Part shown: positions 53,603-62,352 of the stretch, piece after piece
Position numbering within the stretch: position 1 is the stretch's first letter
Layout: each line of letters begins with the position of its first letter
NCBI RefSeq assembly: GCF_900113275.1
Contig: NZ_FOOU01000001.1
Location: forward strand, 62,001-126,000
Origin: Neptunomonas qingdaonensis
GTDB taxonomy: Bacteria > Pseudomonadota > Gammaproteobacteria > Pseudomonadales > Balneatricaceae
Reading direction: 5' to 3'
Length of the DNA stretch: 64,000 nt
Program-made: the position numbers and the translations under genes
The notes under the pieces: model-generated
What the model was told of the DNA's origin: nothing
The model's input: only the letters and a program-made list of their open reading frames with translations
Databases searched by the model: none

Positions 53603-53713
53603 CTTACCCGGCAATGGTATTTACTGGAATACAAGCAGTACGGTTTTGCAAATGTCATGTGTCTATTATTCCGCTTGTTTTCAGTGATACCGGTCGTTAT
53701 GAGCTTTTAAGTT

Positions 53714-54226
53714 ATGAAATTTAACATAATTAAGGAAGTTGCGCCTACCATCCAGAGTGTGTTGGTTTCGTTGGCCATAATATCGGGTGGGCTTTGGGCT
53801 ATTATCACACAAACCCAAGAACTGAGTTCATCGATAAATGTGTCCATGACAGCAGAGCAGGTTTTACTACCTGAAGAATCCACGTCAAAAAAAACTATAC
53901 TTGTTGAAGTGGTTACTCAAAGTACCGGTGGACAAGTAGTGGAATATAACTTTGCCCAGACAACTCTTTCTGTTTCAAAACAGATACCTGTAGATGATCA
54001 AAATACGTACAAAACTGGACAGAAGCTATATGTGGGGAAATTCGTAGGGGAAGAAACTCCTCCAAATTTTGGTCGGCTAGCTCCAGATGGAAAGATCATT
54101 TACAAGTACGCAGTACTAGTTGATGCTCCTGGTTTGTACTCAATACTATTTAAAGCAATTCCAATTGGTAGTAAAGACGAGAGGAGCTTCTACTTTTCGG
54201 CAAGGGAAGCAATTGTTGTAAAGTAG
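53714..54226 (+). CDS. Single-pass membrane protein of unknown function
   Basis: 170 residues: N-in helix at about 12-33 (TIQSVLVSLAIISGGLWAII) followed by a beta-rich 130-residue domain with no cysteines. Segments such as SINVSMTAEQVLLPEES and LYSILFKAIPIG suggest an immunoglobulin-like or jelly-roll fold. I do not recognise the family. It lies 110 bases after the lipase gene on the same strand and could be its partner or, if the lipase is a toxin, a membrane-anchored immunity protein; this is speculation from position. Confidence 0.6.
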   Translation: MKFNIIKEVAPTIQSVLVSLAIISGGLWAIITQTQELSSSINVSMTAEQVLLPEESTSKKTILVEVVTQSTGGQVVEYNFAQTTLSVSKQIPVDDQNTYKTGQKLYVGKFVGEETPPNFGRLAPDGKIIYKYAVLVDAPGLYSILFKAIPIGSKDERSFYFSAREAIVVK

Positions 54227-54487
54227 TATTCTGAATTAAGCGAATTGCGCGATAATGTATTCACTTTAGATGGTTGCCCGCAACTTACATAACACATATG
54301 AGCCTTATCAAGTGAATATGTCAAAGTAACTTTTTTCGGCGGCGTCAGCAGTCAATTATAAAATCATTATCAGGGCCGTTTACTCCATTTGTCTTTGTCG
54401 GCTGTTAGTTTAGTAACAGTAGACATACCACGGACATTGCTTCGGGCGCGTATGGATAAACGGAATCAGAATACTTATTATTTAGCC
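54227..54487. other. Spacer with imperfect repeat copy
   Basis: 260 bases without a gene; 54301-54360 is the partner of the repeat at 50191-50255, so the subtilase-lipase block is flanked by related sequence. Confidence 0.4.
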
Positions 54488-54700
54488 CAGTCTTTTTAAA
54501 ATAGAACTATCACAAGGGTGTAGGTTTTTACGGTAAGGGAAGCACTGTTTTTAACGGTAGATATACTGCAGCATATTATTAAGCGTGAAAATAATCGCCA
54601 GATATGATTTGCTAGCGAAGAGAACTTTAAGGCCTGTATTCACCGGCTGAAAGAGTAGATTGGGAACCATAAGGTGTCGATCCGTGCTTATGTCTAGCTA
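54488..54700 (+). pseudogene. RAYT transposase relic 2
   Basis: The frame at 54566-54695 reads LQHIIKRENNRQI, stop, FASEENFKACIHRLKE, stop, IGNHKVSIRAYV, stop: the N-terminal 45 residues of a RAYT (QHIIQRGNNRQ, ICFASE, DFKAYIHWLKE, VSIHAYVLMTNH) with three nonsense codons. The catalytic HUH and Tyr parts are absent. Confidence 0.75.
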
Positions 54701-54715
54701 CTCGTTAACTAAAAG

Positions 54716-54749
54716 AAAGGCGCTTCCCTATAATAGTTAGCGCCTTTTT
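54716..54749. terminator. Bidirectional terminator
   Basis: AAAGGCGCT and AGCGCCTTT form a nine-pair perfect stem around a 14-base loop; T-rich sequence follows on both strands. It should end transcription of the Yip1-like gene on the minus strand. Confidence 0.75.
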
Positions 54750-54781
54750 CGTTGGCTAGCTCATCAGTAGGCCCAAGCTCA

Positions 54782-55342
54782 TCAGTATGCCCAAACAATG
54801 ACCAGCAATAAAACCCAAGCCAGAAAAGAAGCTGCAATAATAGTGTAGGTCGCTGACATACTAACCACATCACTTCCTGAGCCTTGGCTCAATGCCTTAC
54901 AACCCTGATACATCAGGATAATGGACAAGATTAGAGCTAAGCTTACAATCAATATATTAAACAGCAACACCGGCACCAACAGGGCTAATGAGGAAAGCCA
55001 TAAAGGCAAGGGTGCAATAGCTGCTACAAGATAAGCATCATGGTAACTGACTTGTAACTTGTGCCCTTCCAGCACCGATTGAATCAGCCAACCCATAACA
55101 AAAAAGGTGAGTAGCTCTGCTAAGTAGAGGGTGGTGGTTATAAAGTGCCAATCTTTATCGCCAAACCCAGGCAGAAAGCTGTCGCCATAATGGGTACCGG
55201 CATAATACATAATTACCGGAGGCACAAAAGACAAAGGAACCACTAAAAGCCAGGCAAGTGCGGGAATGGATAGATTTTTTTGCTGTAGTTCAGACCAACC
55301 TTTTGCAGAGAAAGGTAGCCCAATGATTAATGAAATATTCAT
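54782..55342 (-). CDS. Yip1-family membrane protein
   Basis: 186-residue integral membrane protein with about five helices (LAWLLVVPLSFVPPVIMYYA; LLTFFVMGWLI; LPLWLSSLALLVPVLLFNIL; LSIILMYQGC; AASFLAWVLLLVIVWAY), the YIP1 (PF04893) pattern. I start at ATG 55342 because GGAGG lies five bases before it; in-frame ATGs seven and five codons upstream are weaker. It is divergent from a MarR-type gene, which probably regulates it. Function unknown. Confidence 0.75.
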   Translation of the reverse strand: MNISLIIGLPFSAKGWSELQQKNLSIPALAWLLVVPLSFVPPVIMYYAGTHYGDSFLPGFGDKDWHFITTTLYLAELLTFFVMGWLIQSVLEGHKLQVSYHDAYLVAAIAPLPLWLSSLALLVPVLLFNILIVSLALILSIILMYQGCKALSQGSGSDVVSMSATYTIIAASFLAWVLLLVIVWAY

Positions 55343-55416
55343 GGTTGCCTCCATATACATCATGTTGTGATATATATCTTATAGTTCATTTTTTGATCAC
55401 TGACAAGCAGATTTTT

Positions 55417-55473
55417 ATCAATGAGAGTTATATTGACGAGAGTTATATTAATGAGAGTTTTATCAATGAAAGG
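55417..55473 (+). repeat. 15-bp tandem repeats in the marR-like leader
   Basis: Units at 55417, 55432, 55447 and a partial one at 55462 follow AT(C/T)(A/G)A(T/C)GAGAGTTAT. In one frame they make a 21-residue peptide (ATG 55421, several internal ATGs) whose TGA overlaps the MarR GTG start (GTGA). They could be a leader peptide, an operator array, or slippage. Confidence 0.65.
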
Positions 55474-55482
55474 ACAATTAAA

Positions 55483-55875
55483 GTGAATCAACTCAGCAAG
55501 CAGGATTTTCAAAATCTGTCAGATTTTCGTTTTCGGTTAAGAGCCTTTCAGCGTCACAGTGAAGATATCTGCAAAAGCCACGGCTTAACCTCACTGCAAT
55601 ATTTGCTCTTACTGCACCTTAAAGGCTTTACTGATAGAGAGTGGGCAACCATTAGTGAGTTATCAACAAAGCTACAGTCCAAACACCACGCTACGGTTAT
55701 GCTGATTGACCGTTGCAGCGAGCTGGGTTTAGTTGAACGCCGCGTGTCTGCAAAGGATAAGCGCTGCATTGAAATACATCTCCTGGCCAAAGGTGAAACG
55801 CTCGTTGAAGCCATCGCCTGGCAACATCGGCCTGAACTGAACCATCTACAGCAAAGCTTTCCTGCAGCACAATAG
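55483..55875 (+). CDS. MarR-family transcriptional regulator
   Basis: 130-residue winged-helix regulator: FRFRLRAFQRHSEDICKSHG, LTSLQYLLLLHLKGF, then the recognition helix region TISELSTKLQSKHHATVMLI and wing LVERRVSAKDKRC. I choose GTG 55483 with AAAGGA upstream, since MarR proteins begin just before the first helix; the frame is open further upstream through tandem repeats. It is divergent from the Yip1-like membrane protein, the likely target. Confidence 0.82.
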   Translation: MNQLSKQDFQNLSDFRFRLRAFQRHSEDICKSHGLTSLQYLLLLHLKGFTDREWATISELSTKLQSKHHATVMLIDRCSELGLVERRVSAKDKRCIEIHLLAKGETLVEAIAWQHRPELNHLQQSFPAAQ

Positions 55876-55910
55876 AGACCTTTAATAAGTGATATAGGTT
55901 AAAGTAGTCG

Positions 55911-56012
55911 CTGCATATTATTTAGCATGGAAATAATCGTCAGATCTGTTTGGTAGTGAAGGGGACTTTAAGGTCTGTCATCACGGGCTGAAGTGAAAAT
56001 CTTCATTGACCA
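55911..56012 (+). pseudogene. RAYT transposase relic 3
   Basis: One frame reads LHII, stop, HGNNRQIC, and the next frame FGSEGDFKVCHHGLK: the same N-terminal RAYT block as relic 2, with a nonsense codon and a frameshift. About 75% identical at the DNA level to relic 2 by eye. Confidence 0.7.
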
Positions 56013-56047
56013 TTTATCACATTGATAACAAGAAGTAGGTATTAGAC

Positions 56048-56314
56048 ATGGCGGGAGGCTGGGCTCGTGACGGAGCCGTACAGGATCAGATTGACGCTAG
56101 CGTAGAAGATGCGGTGACGCTGGCAAGGAGCCATATTCAATCCGGAGAAAGTGCCGAGTTCTGCGAAGCCTGTGATTCTGCCATTCCAGAAGCAAGACGC
56201 GCAGCGGTTCCGGGTGTACAGTATTGCGTATCCTGCCAATCGAGCTTAGAAGCTGAGGAAGTTAGTGCCGGCGGAATAAACCGTCGTGGCAGCAAAGATA
56301 GTCAACTCAGGTAA
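56048..56314 (+). CDS. DksA/TraR-type zinc-finger protein (YbiI-like)
   Basis: 88-residue protein with a four-cysteine zinc finger: FCEACD (Cys39, Cys42) and YCVSCQ (Cys60, Cys63), preceded by the helical ARSHIQSGESAEF. This matches small DksA-like proteins such as YbiI rather than full DksA (which is about 150 residues with a coiled coil). It may bind the RNA polymerase secondary channel region; not shown for this subgroup. It stands alone before the pqq operon. Confidence 0.85.
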   Translation: MAGGWARDGAVQDQIDASVEDAVTLARSHIQSGESAEFCEACDSAIPEARRAAVPGVQYCVSCQSSLEAEEVSAGGINRRGSKDSQLR

Positions 56315-56565
56315 CTCACGCTTCAGCTTGTTCGTTTATTCCATTTGCTTTGCTTTCCTGCCGTATCAATAACCTCTTGATTTATAAGCGGCATATCAGA
56401 GTGCGCTTGTGCCTGGGGCTGGTTGCAAGAGTCATCTCCTACGACCAAAACAGGTAATTTTTCGTTCCAAAGTACCATATAGGTATAGATTGACCTCTCC
56501 TATGATAAAATGAGTCTTCAGACATTTCTGAAGAGCACTCAATAACAACAAGAGAGGTACCTTCT

Positions 56566-56637
56566 ATGTGGACTAAGCCAGCTTATCAAGATCTGCGTAT
56601 CGGCTTCGAAGTAACAATGTACTTCGCAAACCGTTAA
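56566..56637 (+). CDS. pqqA: PqqA, precursor peptide of PQQ
   Basis: 23-residue ribosomal precursor of pyrroloquinoline quinone, too short for normal ORF calling. It opens [14 protein letters not shown] and contains the crosslinked Glu15 and Tyr19 in EVTMY, ending FANR. AGAGAGG precedes the ATG. PqqE links Glu and Tyr as the first step. Two stem-loops separate it from pqqB, as expected if pqqA is made in excess over the enzymes. Confidence 0.97.
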   Translation: MWTKPAYQDLRIGFEVTMYFANR

Positions 56638-56645
56638 GCGTTCTA

Positions 56646-56700
56646 GCACTCTTAATAAGGAGTGCCAAAGCCAGTGCCGGGTTCATGCTCCCCGGTACTG
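56646..56700 (+). promoter_or_regulatory. Two stem-loops between pqqA and pqqB
   Basis: First: GCACTC, eight-base loop, GAGTGC (56646-56665). Second: CAGTGCCGGG, loop, CCCGGTACTG with one G-U (56672-56700). No long U-run follows, so they may stabilise the pqqA mRNA or attenuate read-through. Confidence 0.6.
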
Positions 56701-56747
56701 TGCCCTCTTAGAATAATAACTACTCTCTTCCGAGCACTGAGTCTTTT

Positions 56748-57680
56748 ATGAAAATACAGGTATTAGGTTCTGCCGCGGGTGGCGGTTTTCCACAATGGAA
56801 TTGCAATTGTCGCAACTGTAAGGGTTTTCGGCAGGGTACGCTCAATGCTAAATCGCGTACGCAGTCTTCGATTGCCGTCAGTGTGGATGGCGTCGAGTGG
56901 ATTCTGTTTAACACCTCACCGGATATCCGCGAACAGTTAGCGTCTTTTGCTCCGATGCAGCCTGCCCGTACTATTCGCGATACAGGCATTGCGGCTATTG
57001 TTTATATGGATAGCCAGATTGATCACACCACTGGTTTGCTCATGCTGCGTGAAGGTTGTCCGCATCAGGTGTGGTGCACCGATATGGTTTATCAGGATCT
57101 GACGACAGGTTTTCCGGTGTTCTCTATGTTGAAGCACTGGAATGGCGGTATTGAGCGCCATACAATCCCTGTTAGTAGTGATAGCCATGCCGAAGGCAGC
57201 AGTTTTGTGGTACCTCAGGTACCGGAGCTAAAACTCACCGCTATCCCTTTGCGTAGCAGTGCGCCGCCTTATTCGCCACACCGTAATGATCCTCATCCCG
57301 GGGATAACATTGGTATTCTCATAGAAGACACGCGCAGTGGAAAAACACTGTTCTATGCCCCGGGGCTTGGCAAGATCGAACCCCATTTGAACCCGTTGAT
57401 GTCAAATGCCGACTGCTTGCTGGTCGATGGCACCTTATGGCAGGAAGATGAGATGATTACCGCCGGTGTTGGCGATAAGCTGGGTGTCACCATGGGGCAT
57501 CTGCCACAATCCGGCGAAGGTGGCATGATTGAGTATCTGGATACGCTGGAAAAACCGCGCAAGATACTTATCCACATCAATAATACCAATCCGATTCTGG
57601 ATGAGGACTCTGCCGAGCGCAAAGAAGTAGAAGCGCACGGTATTGAGATCTCTTATGACGGAATGAGTATCGAGTTGTAG
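56748..57680 (+). CDS. pqqB: PqqB, metallo-beta-lactamase-fold PQQ biosynthesis protein
   Basis: 310-residue protein of the PqqB family. The N-terminal [18 protein letters not shown] includes the CxCxxC zinc site; the metallo-beta-lactamase part shows [16 protein letters not shown] and later [16 protein letters not shown] and [11 protein letters not shown]. In recent work PqqB hydroxylates the Glu-Tyr intermediate. It is 110 bases after pqqA. Confidence 0.96.
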   Translation: MKIQVLGSAAGGGFPQWNCNCRNCKGFRQGTLNAKSRTQSSIAVSVDGVEWILFNTSPDIREQLASFAPMQPARTIRDTGIAAIVYMDSQIDHTTGLLMLREGCPHQVWCTDMVYQDLTTGFPVFSMLKHWNGGIERHTIPVSSDSHAEGSSFVVPQVPELKLTAIPLRSSAPPYSPHRNDPHPGDNIGILIEDTRSGKTLFYAPGLGKIEPHLNPLMSNADCLLVDGTLWQEDEMITAGVGDKLGVTMGHLPQSGEGGMIEYLDTLEKPRKILIHINNTNPILDEDSAERKEVEAHGIEISYDGMSIEL

Positions 57681-57688
57681 GTGCGCTG

Positions 57689-58462
57689 ATGAGTAACCCG
57701 ACTAGTTTTACAGATACATTGCCATTGACACGTAAAGAGTTTGAAGCTGCTTTACGAGCCAAGGGGAACTTTTATCATACTCAGCACCCGTACCATGTCG
57801 CTATGTACGAAGGCCGCTGCACACCTGAGCAGATTCGTGGCTGGGTAGCGAATCGCTTTTATTATCAGATCAGTATTCCGATAAAAGATGCGGCGATTAT
57901 GGCTAATTGTCCGGATCGTGATGCACGTCGTCAGTGGGTGCAGCGGATACTGGATCACGATGGTTATGAGGGAGCCGAAGGCGGTATTGAAGCCTGGTTA
58001 CGTTTAGGCGAATCGGTAGGTTTAACCCGCGAAGAGATCATATCCGAAGAGCATGTGTTGCCCGGTGTGCGCTTTGCCGTGGATGCTTATATTAATTTTG
58101 CCCGGCGAGCTAACTGGAAAGAAGCGGCCAGCTCCTCCTTAACTGAGCTGTTTGCGCCGACGATTCATCAGAATCGTTTGGATACCTGGCCCACTCACTA
58201 TCCGTGGATCAATGCGGATGGGTATCAGTATTTTCGTAACCGCTTAACCGAAGCGCGTCGTGATGTGGAGCATGGCTTAACCATTACGCTGGATCATTAC
58301 ACGACACGTGAACAGCAAGAACGTATGCTGGAGATATTGCAATTTAAGCTGGATGTCCTCTGGAGCATGCTGGATTCCATGACCATGGCTTACGAGCTGA
58401 ACAGACCTCCTTACCATACGGTAACGGATGAGCGCGTATATCATCGGGGGCTATCTGTATGA
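57689..58462 (+). CDS. pqqC: PqqC, pyrroloquinoline-quinone synthase
   Basis: 257-residue cofactorless oxidase that performs the last cyclisation and eight-electron oxidation to PQQ. Family text is present throughout: [71 protein letters not shown]. Eight bases after pqqB; its end overlaps the pqqD start (ATGA). Confidence 0.97.
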   Translation: MSNPTSFTDTLPLTRKEFEAALRAKGNFYHTQHPYHVAMYEGRCTPEQIRGWVANRFYYQISIPIKDAAIMANCPDRDARRQWVQRILDHDGYEGAEGGIEAWLRLGESVGLTREEIISEEHVLPGVRFAVDAYINFARRANWKEAASSSLTELFAPTIHQNRLDTWPTHYPWINADGYQYFRNRLTEARRDVEHGLTITLDHYTTREQQERMLEILQFKLDVLWSMLDSMTMAYELNRPPYHTVTDERVYHRGLSV

Positions 58463-58728
58463 CCAGCTTAGAGATGATCCCTGTGTTGGAAAAAATGTTC
58501 CGGTTCCAGTGGGAAGAAGCGCAGCAGTCTTATGTATTGCTCTATCCGGAAGGGATGGTCAAGCTGAATGGGCCGGCGGGAGAGATATTGTCGCTGGTGG
58601 ATGGGAAGCGGAATCTGACTCAGATCATTGATCTGCTGATGGAAAAGTATCCGCAAGCGGAAGGCTTGAATGACGATGTGCTGGCGTTTATTGATGATGC
58701 CATAAAGCAGCATTGGATACGGGGGTAA
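58459..58728 (+). CDS. pqqD: PqqD, peptide chaperone
   Basis: 89-residue chaperone that presents PqqA to the radical-SAM enzyme PqqE (a RiPP recognition element). Text [20 protein letters not shown] and [16 protein letters not shown] is typical. It overlaps pqqC by four bases and ends two bases before pqqE. Confidence 0.96.
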   Translation: MTSLEMIPVLEKMFRFQWEEAQQSYVLLYPEGMVKLNGPAGEILSLVDGKRNLTQIIDLLMEKYPQAEGLNDDVLAFIDDAIKQHWIRG

Positions 58729-58730
58729 GT

Positions 58731-59888
58731 ATGAGTGGCAGTTGTCAGGGGAAACCCTCTTCATTACCGGAACCTCCCTCTCATGGGCAGCCATTGTGGC
58801 TGTTAGCAGAACTAACTTACAAGTGCCCATTACAGTGCCCTTACTGTTCCAATCCGAAAGACTTTGCTGACTTTAGCGAAGAGCTGACTACTCAGGAGTG
58901 GATTAAGGTCTTTGAAGAAGGGCGTAAGCTGGGCGCCGTCCAGTTGGGGTTCTCCGGTGGCGAGCCACTGGTCAGGCAGGATTTAAGCGTACTGATTAAG
59001 GCGGCGCGCGATCTGGGTTATTACACGAATTTGATCACCTCGGGTGTTGGCCTGAGTGAACGCAAGGTTGCAGAGTTTCGTGATGCCGGCCTGGATCATA
59101 TTCAGGTCAGCTTTCAAGCCAGTGATGAAACCGTTAATAACATGCTGGCAGGTTCGCAAAAAGCCTTTCAGCAAAAATTGAAAATGGCGCGCGAAGTTAA
59201 AGCACAGGGTTATCCTATGGTGCTCAATTTTGTTACGCATCGCCACAATATAGATCAGATCGACCGTATCATTGAGCTCTGTGTTGAACTTGAGGCCGAC
59301 TATGTAGAACTGGCGACGTGTCAGTATTACGGTTGGGCTTTCGAGAACCGTCAGCAATTAATGCCTACACGTGCTCAATTAGAGCGTGCCGAGCGTATCA
59401 CCAATGAATACCGCGCTAAGCTGGCTGCAGCGGGCAATCCGATTAAGCTGATATTCGTCACACCTGACTATTACGAAGAGCGTCCTAAAGGCTGTATGAA
59501 CGGCTGGGGGCAGGTATTTCTCACAGTAACGCCAGATGGTCAGGCGTTACCTTGTCACAGCGCCAGAATGCTTCCTATTGAGTTTCCAAACGTACGTGAG
59601 CATACGCTTGATCATATTTGGAATGAATCATTTGGCTTTAATCACTTTCGTGGTTATGAGTGGATGAAGGAGCCGTGTCTTTCCTGTGATGAGAAAGAGA
59701 AGGACTTTGGCGGTTGCCGTTGTCAGGCGTATATGATGACTGGCGATGCGCACAATACCGACCCCGTCTGCAGTAAATCGCCAAACCACGATATGATTCT
59801 ACAAGCGCGTGCTGAGGCTGAAGCGCCTGCTACCGAGCCTTTACTGTATCGTAACGAACGCAATTCCCGTGTCTTCTGCAAAGGTTAA
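58731..59888 (+). CDS. pqqE: PqqE, radical-SAM PqqA cyclase
   Basis: Radical S-adenosylmethionine enzyme that links Glu15 and Tyr19 of PqqA. 385 residues from ATG 58731; radical-SAM CX3CX2C is Cys32, Cys36, Cys39 (CPLQCPYC), and the C-terminal SPASM-type cluster cysteines appear in [16 protein letters not shown]. The GGGGGTAAGT just ahead supplies a ribosome site. Length normal (370-390). Confidence 0.97.
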   Translation: MSGSCQGKPSSLPEPPSHGQPLWLLAELTYKCPLQCPYCSNPKDFADFSEELTTQEWIKVFEEGRKLGAVQLGFSGGEPLVRQDLSVLIKAARDLGYYTNLITSGVGLSERKVAEFRDAGLDHIQVSFQASDETVNNMLAGSQKAFQQKLKMAREVKAQGYPMVLNFVTHRHNIDQIDRIIELCVELEADYVELATCQYYGWAFENRQQLMPTRAQLERAERITNEYRAKLAAAGNPIKLIFVTPDYYEERPKGCMNGWGQVFLTVTPDGQALPCHSARMLPIEFPNVREHTLDHIWNESFGFNHFRGYEWMKEPCLSCDEKEKDFGGCRCQAYMMTGDAHNTDPVCSKSPNHDMILQARAEAEAPATEPLLYRNERNSRVFCKG

Positions 59889-61818
59889 ACTACTCACCCC
59901 TCAATCCATAAATCCTGGCACAAACCAAGTCAGTGCTGAGCAGGCGGTCGCCGGGCTTAAAGATTATGGCCAGCTCGCCTGCGATACCGACGGTGTTTTA
60001 TTCTGGGTGGAGTATCGTCCTGAAGACGCCGGCCGTAACTGTCTGATTCGCTATGCCAATGGTGTTGCACAAAACCTCACACCGCCAGACTTTGATGTGC
60101 GCAGCCGGGTGCATGAATACGGTGGTTTAAGCTGGTGCCTGCTGGATTCGCAAAGCTGGGTTTTTGTCAACAAGCGGGATCAGCAACTCTATCGGCAACA
60201 GATCAGCGCTGAAAAGCCTGAGCAGTTAACATTCCTTATGGAATCTCGTTTTGGTGAACCTGTTTATGATGCGATTCATCATAGGGTTCTGATGATTGAG
60301 GAGCAGCATAGTAGCGAAATACATTCTTACGAGAATGTAATAAATCGCCTGGTGTCCTTGTCTCTGACGAGCGGCGAAATAGAGGTGCTCCATGAAGGGC
60401 ATGACTTTTATAGTTCGCTGGTACTTTCCGGGAATGGCCAGCAATGCCTGTTTATTAGCTGGGATCACCCCCATCAACCATGGATCGCCACCCAGTTACA
60501 TCATGGTTTTTTTGGGCCGGATGGCCTGATTGAGCGACAGCAGATACTGGCCGGACAGGGGATGAATACCTCAATCCTGCAGCCTTCGTTCGATCATGAC
60601 GGTGGTATCTGGGCGATGAGTGACCAGTCCGGGTGGTGGAACTTATGCCGTTATTTTCTTGCTGAGCAACGCTTACAGCCTTATTGGCAGGTAGACGCCG
60701 ATTGTACAACGGCTCCCTGGCAGTTTGGCGGGTATCATTATCATGTGTCGCAACAGCAGGTCATTGTGATTCGCCTGCAGCAGGCCGCGGCAGATCTTTT
60801 ACAATTGAAAAACGCCGAGGTGGCTCAGCAACTGGTTAGCGAATACAGCCAATTTAGGGCGATCACCCAATCACAGAATAAAATCTATGCGGTTGCCAAT
60901 GCTCTGTCTAGTTTGCCGCAAGTAATTGAAATTGATCCGCTTAGTGGCCACACCCGGCAGTTGTCAACCCCTGCTGATAGCCCGGTTGTGGACGGTTTGG
61001 CTGTGGATAACTTATCTCTGCCGCAGCACATCAGTTTTCCGGTAGGCGATCAGCAAGCCTTTGGTTTTTTTTACCCGCCTGTAAAAAGCGATGCTAACAA
61101 AGAGGATTCGCAATCAACCGATAGCCGCTCGTTACCGCCGGTGGTGTTCTTCTTTCACGGTGGCCCTACCGCCTGCACTTATCCGGTGCTGAATCCACGT
61201 ATACAGTATTGGACGCAGCGCGGTTTTGCTGTGATGGATCTTAACTACAGAGGCAGCAGTGGCTATGGCCGGGCTTATCGCTTGTTGCTGCATAAGCGCT
61301 GGGGGATATCGGATGTGGAGGATGCGGAAGCTGCGGTGCAGTACTTATCGGATAAAGGCTTAATTAATCCACAACAGGTATTTGCTCGTGGTAGCAGTGC
61401 CGGCGGTTTTACGGCATTGGCAGCACTGGCCTTTTCCGATCAATTCTCCGCTGGTGCCAGCCTTTATGGTGTGACAGATCCGTTGGCGTTAGCAACAGCC
61501 ACGCATAAGTTTGAATCGCATTATCTGGACTGGCTAATTGGCTCGCCTGTCACCGAGAAAGATGTTTATCAGGCACGCTCACCGTTAGCGCATGCCAGCA
61601 AGATTAAAGTACCGGTGATCTTTTTTCAGGGAGAATTAGACGCCGTTGTTGTACCAGAGCAAACTCGGGCGATGGTGTCGGCGCTGCAACAGCAGCAAAT
61701 TCCTGTTGAGGCGCATTACTACGCGCAAGAAGGGCATGGCTTCAGATCTGCAGAGAACCTCGCCGATGCGCTGGAAAAAGAGTATCACTTTTACCAGCGT
61801 ATTATTGGCGAAGAATAA
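59869..61818 (+). CDS. S9 (prolyl oligopeptidase family) peptidase of the pqq cluster
   Basis: Serine peptidase of the dipeptidyl-peptidase/acylaminoacyl-peptidase group. N-terminal beta-propeller (about 30-400) and C-terminal alpha/beta hydrolase with Ser510 in RGSSAGG, Asp in GELDAVV and His in EGHGF. A start at GTG 59869, overlapping pqqE by 20 bases, gives 649 residues; an upstream in-frame start would extend the protein into pqqE. Similar genes close pqq operons in Pseudomonas and may help mature PqqA or recycle the peptide (inference). Confidence 0.85.
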   Translation: MSSAKVKLLTPQSINPGTNQVSAEQAVAGLKDYGQLACDTDGVLFWVEYRPEDAGRNCLIRYANGVAQNLTPPDFDVRSRVHEYGGLSWCLLDSQSWVFVNKRDQQLYRQQISAEKPEQLTFLMESRFGEPVYDAIHHRVLMIEEQHSSEIHSYENVINRLVSLSLTSGEIEVLHEGHDFYSSLVLSGNGQQCLFISWDHPHQPWIATQLHHGFFGPDGLIERQQILAGQGMNTSILQPSFDHDGGIWAMSDQSGWWNLCRYFLAEQRLQPYWQVDADCTTAPWQFGGYHYHVSQQQVIVIRLQQAAADLLQLKNAEVAQQLVSEYSQFRAITQSQNKIYAVANALSSLPQVIEIDPLSGHTRQLSTPADSPVVDGLAVDNLSLPQHISFPVGDQQAFGFFYPPVKSDANKEDSQSTDSRSLPPVVFFFHGGPTACTYPVLNPRIQYWTQRGFAVMDLNYRGSSGYGRAYRLLLHKRWGISDVEDAEAAVQYLSDKGLINPQQVFARGSSAGGFTALAALAFSDQFSAGASLYGVTDPLALATATHKFESHYLDWLIGSPVTEKDVYQARSPLAHASKIKVPVIFFQGELDAVVVPEQTRAMVSALQQQQIPVEAHYYAQEGHGFRSAENLADALEKEYHFYQRIIGEE

Positions 61819-62108
61819 TCGCCTGGTGTTAACAAAATAACGAGCCACTTTGCTCTGAGTTTGGAAATAAAGTGCTAAGTTATTGATCTTTATAACTAAC
61901 GATATATGTTTCTAGAATAGGGATTGAATGTGTCGGGCAACGGATTGGCTCTTTTCTGTAAAATCACTTCCGAATAAATTCACTTATCTCTTTGATTAAT
62001 AATAAATTAATGCTTATGTAAAGTTTACTTGGAACCCAAATAGGGCGCCAAAGTGATAGTAAGCCATAGGCAATTAATAATCTGTTAGCGCATACAAAGG
62101 AAAAGCGT

Positions 62109-62219
62109 GTGACCGAGATAATTTTTTATGTTGGCCTGGGGATATTTATTATTGGCGGAATCGGCCTGCTCATAGCAGCCTTAGAAGTTACGTCCAAGTT
62201 ACGGGGACAGTTTACTTAA
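62109..62219 (+). pseudogene. Truncated small membrane protein
   Basis: GTG 62109 with AAAGGA seven bases upstream opens MTEIIFYVGLGIFIIGGIGL and one membrane helix, then the last codons (RGQFT, stop) come from the repeat GGGGACAGTTTACTTAA. It seems a larger membrane protein gene was cut by insertion of the repeat, but a functional 36-residue peptide cannot be excluded. Confidence 0.5.
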
Positions 62220-62254
62220 TTCCTTAAAGTGGGCTGAGTTAAGTAAACTGTCCC
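62204..62254. repeat. REP-like inverted repeat (GGGACAGTTTACTTAA)
   Basis: GGGACAGTTTACTTAA (62204-62219) and its exact reverse complement (62239-62254) form a 16-pair stem with a 19-base loop. A third copy (63674-63689) lies beyond the permease, 64 bases before a RAYT relic. Such GGGGACAG ends accompany RAYT/IS200-like elements in many proteobacteria. Confidence 0.75.
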
Positions 62255-62352
62255 TGGAGTTTCTTTACTTGAAACTCAAATGGGCACCAAAGTGAAAGGA
62301 AGCCATAGGGTATGGAATAAACTATTAGCCTTATAAATAACTAAGGAGTCCT

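Larger units (their letters stand above)
62024..62330. repeat. Imperfect 66-bp direct repeat
   Basis: 62024-62090 and 62264-62330 share TTTACTTG-AA-C-CAAAT-GGGC-CCAAAGTGA and AAGCCATAGG with small changes. Each copy precedes a translation start: the small membrane ORF at 62109 and the permease at 62353. Confidence 0.75.
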
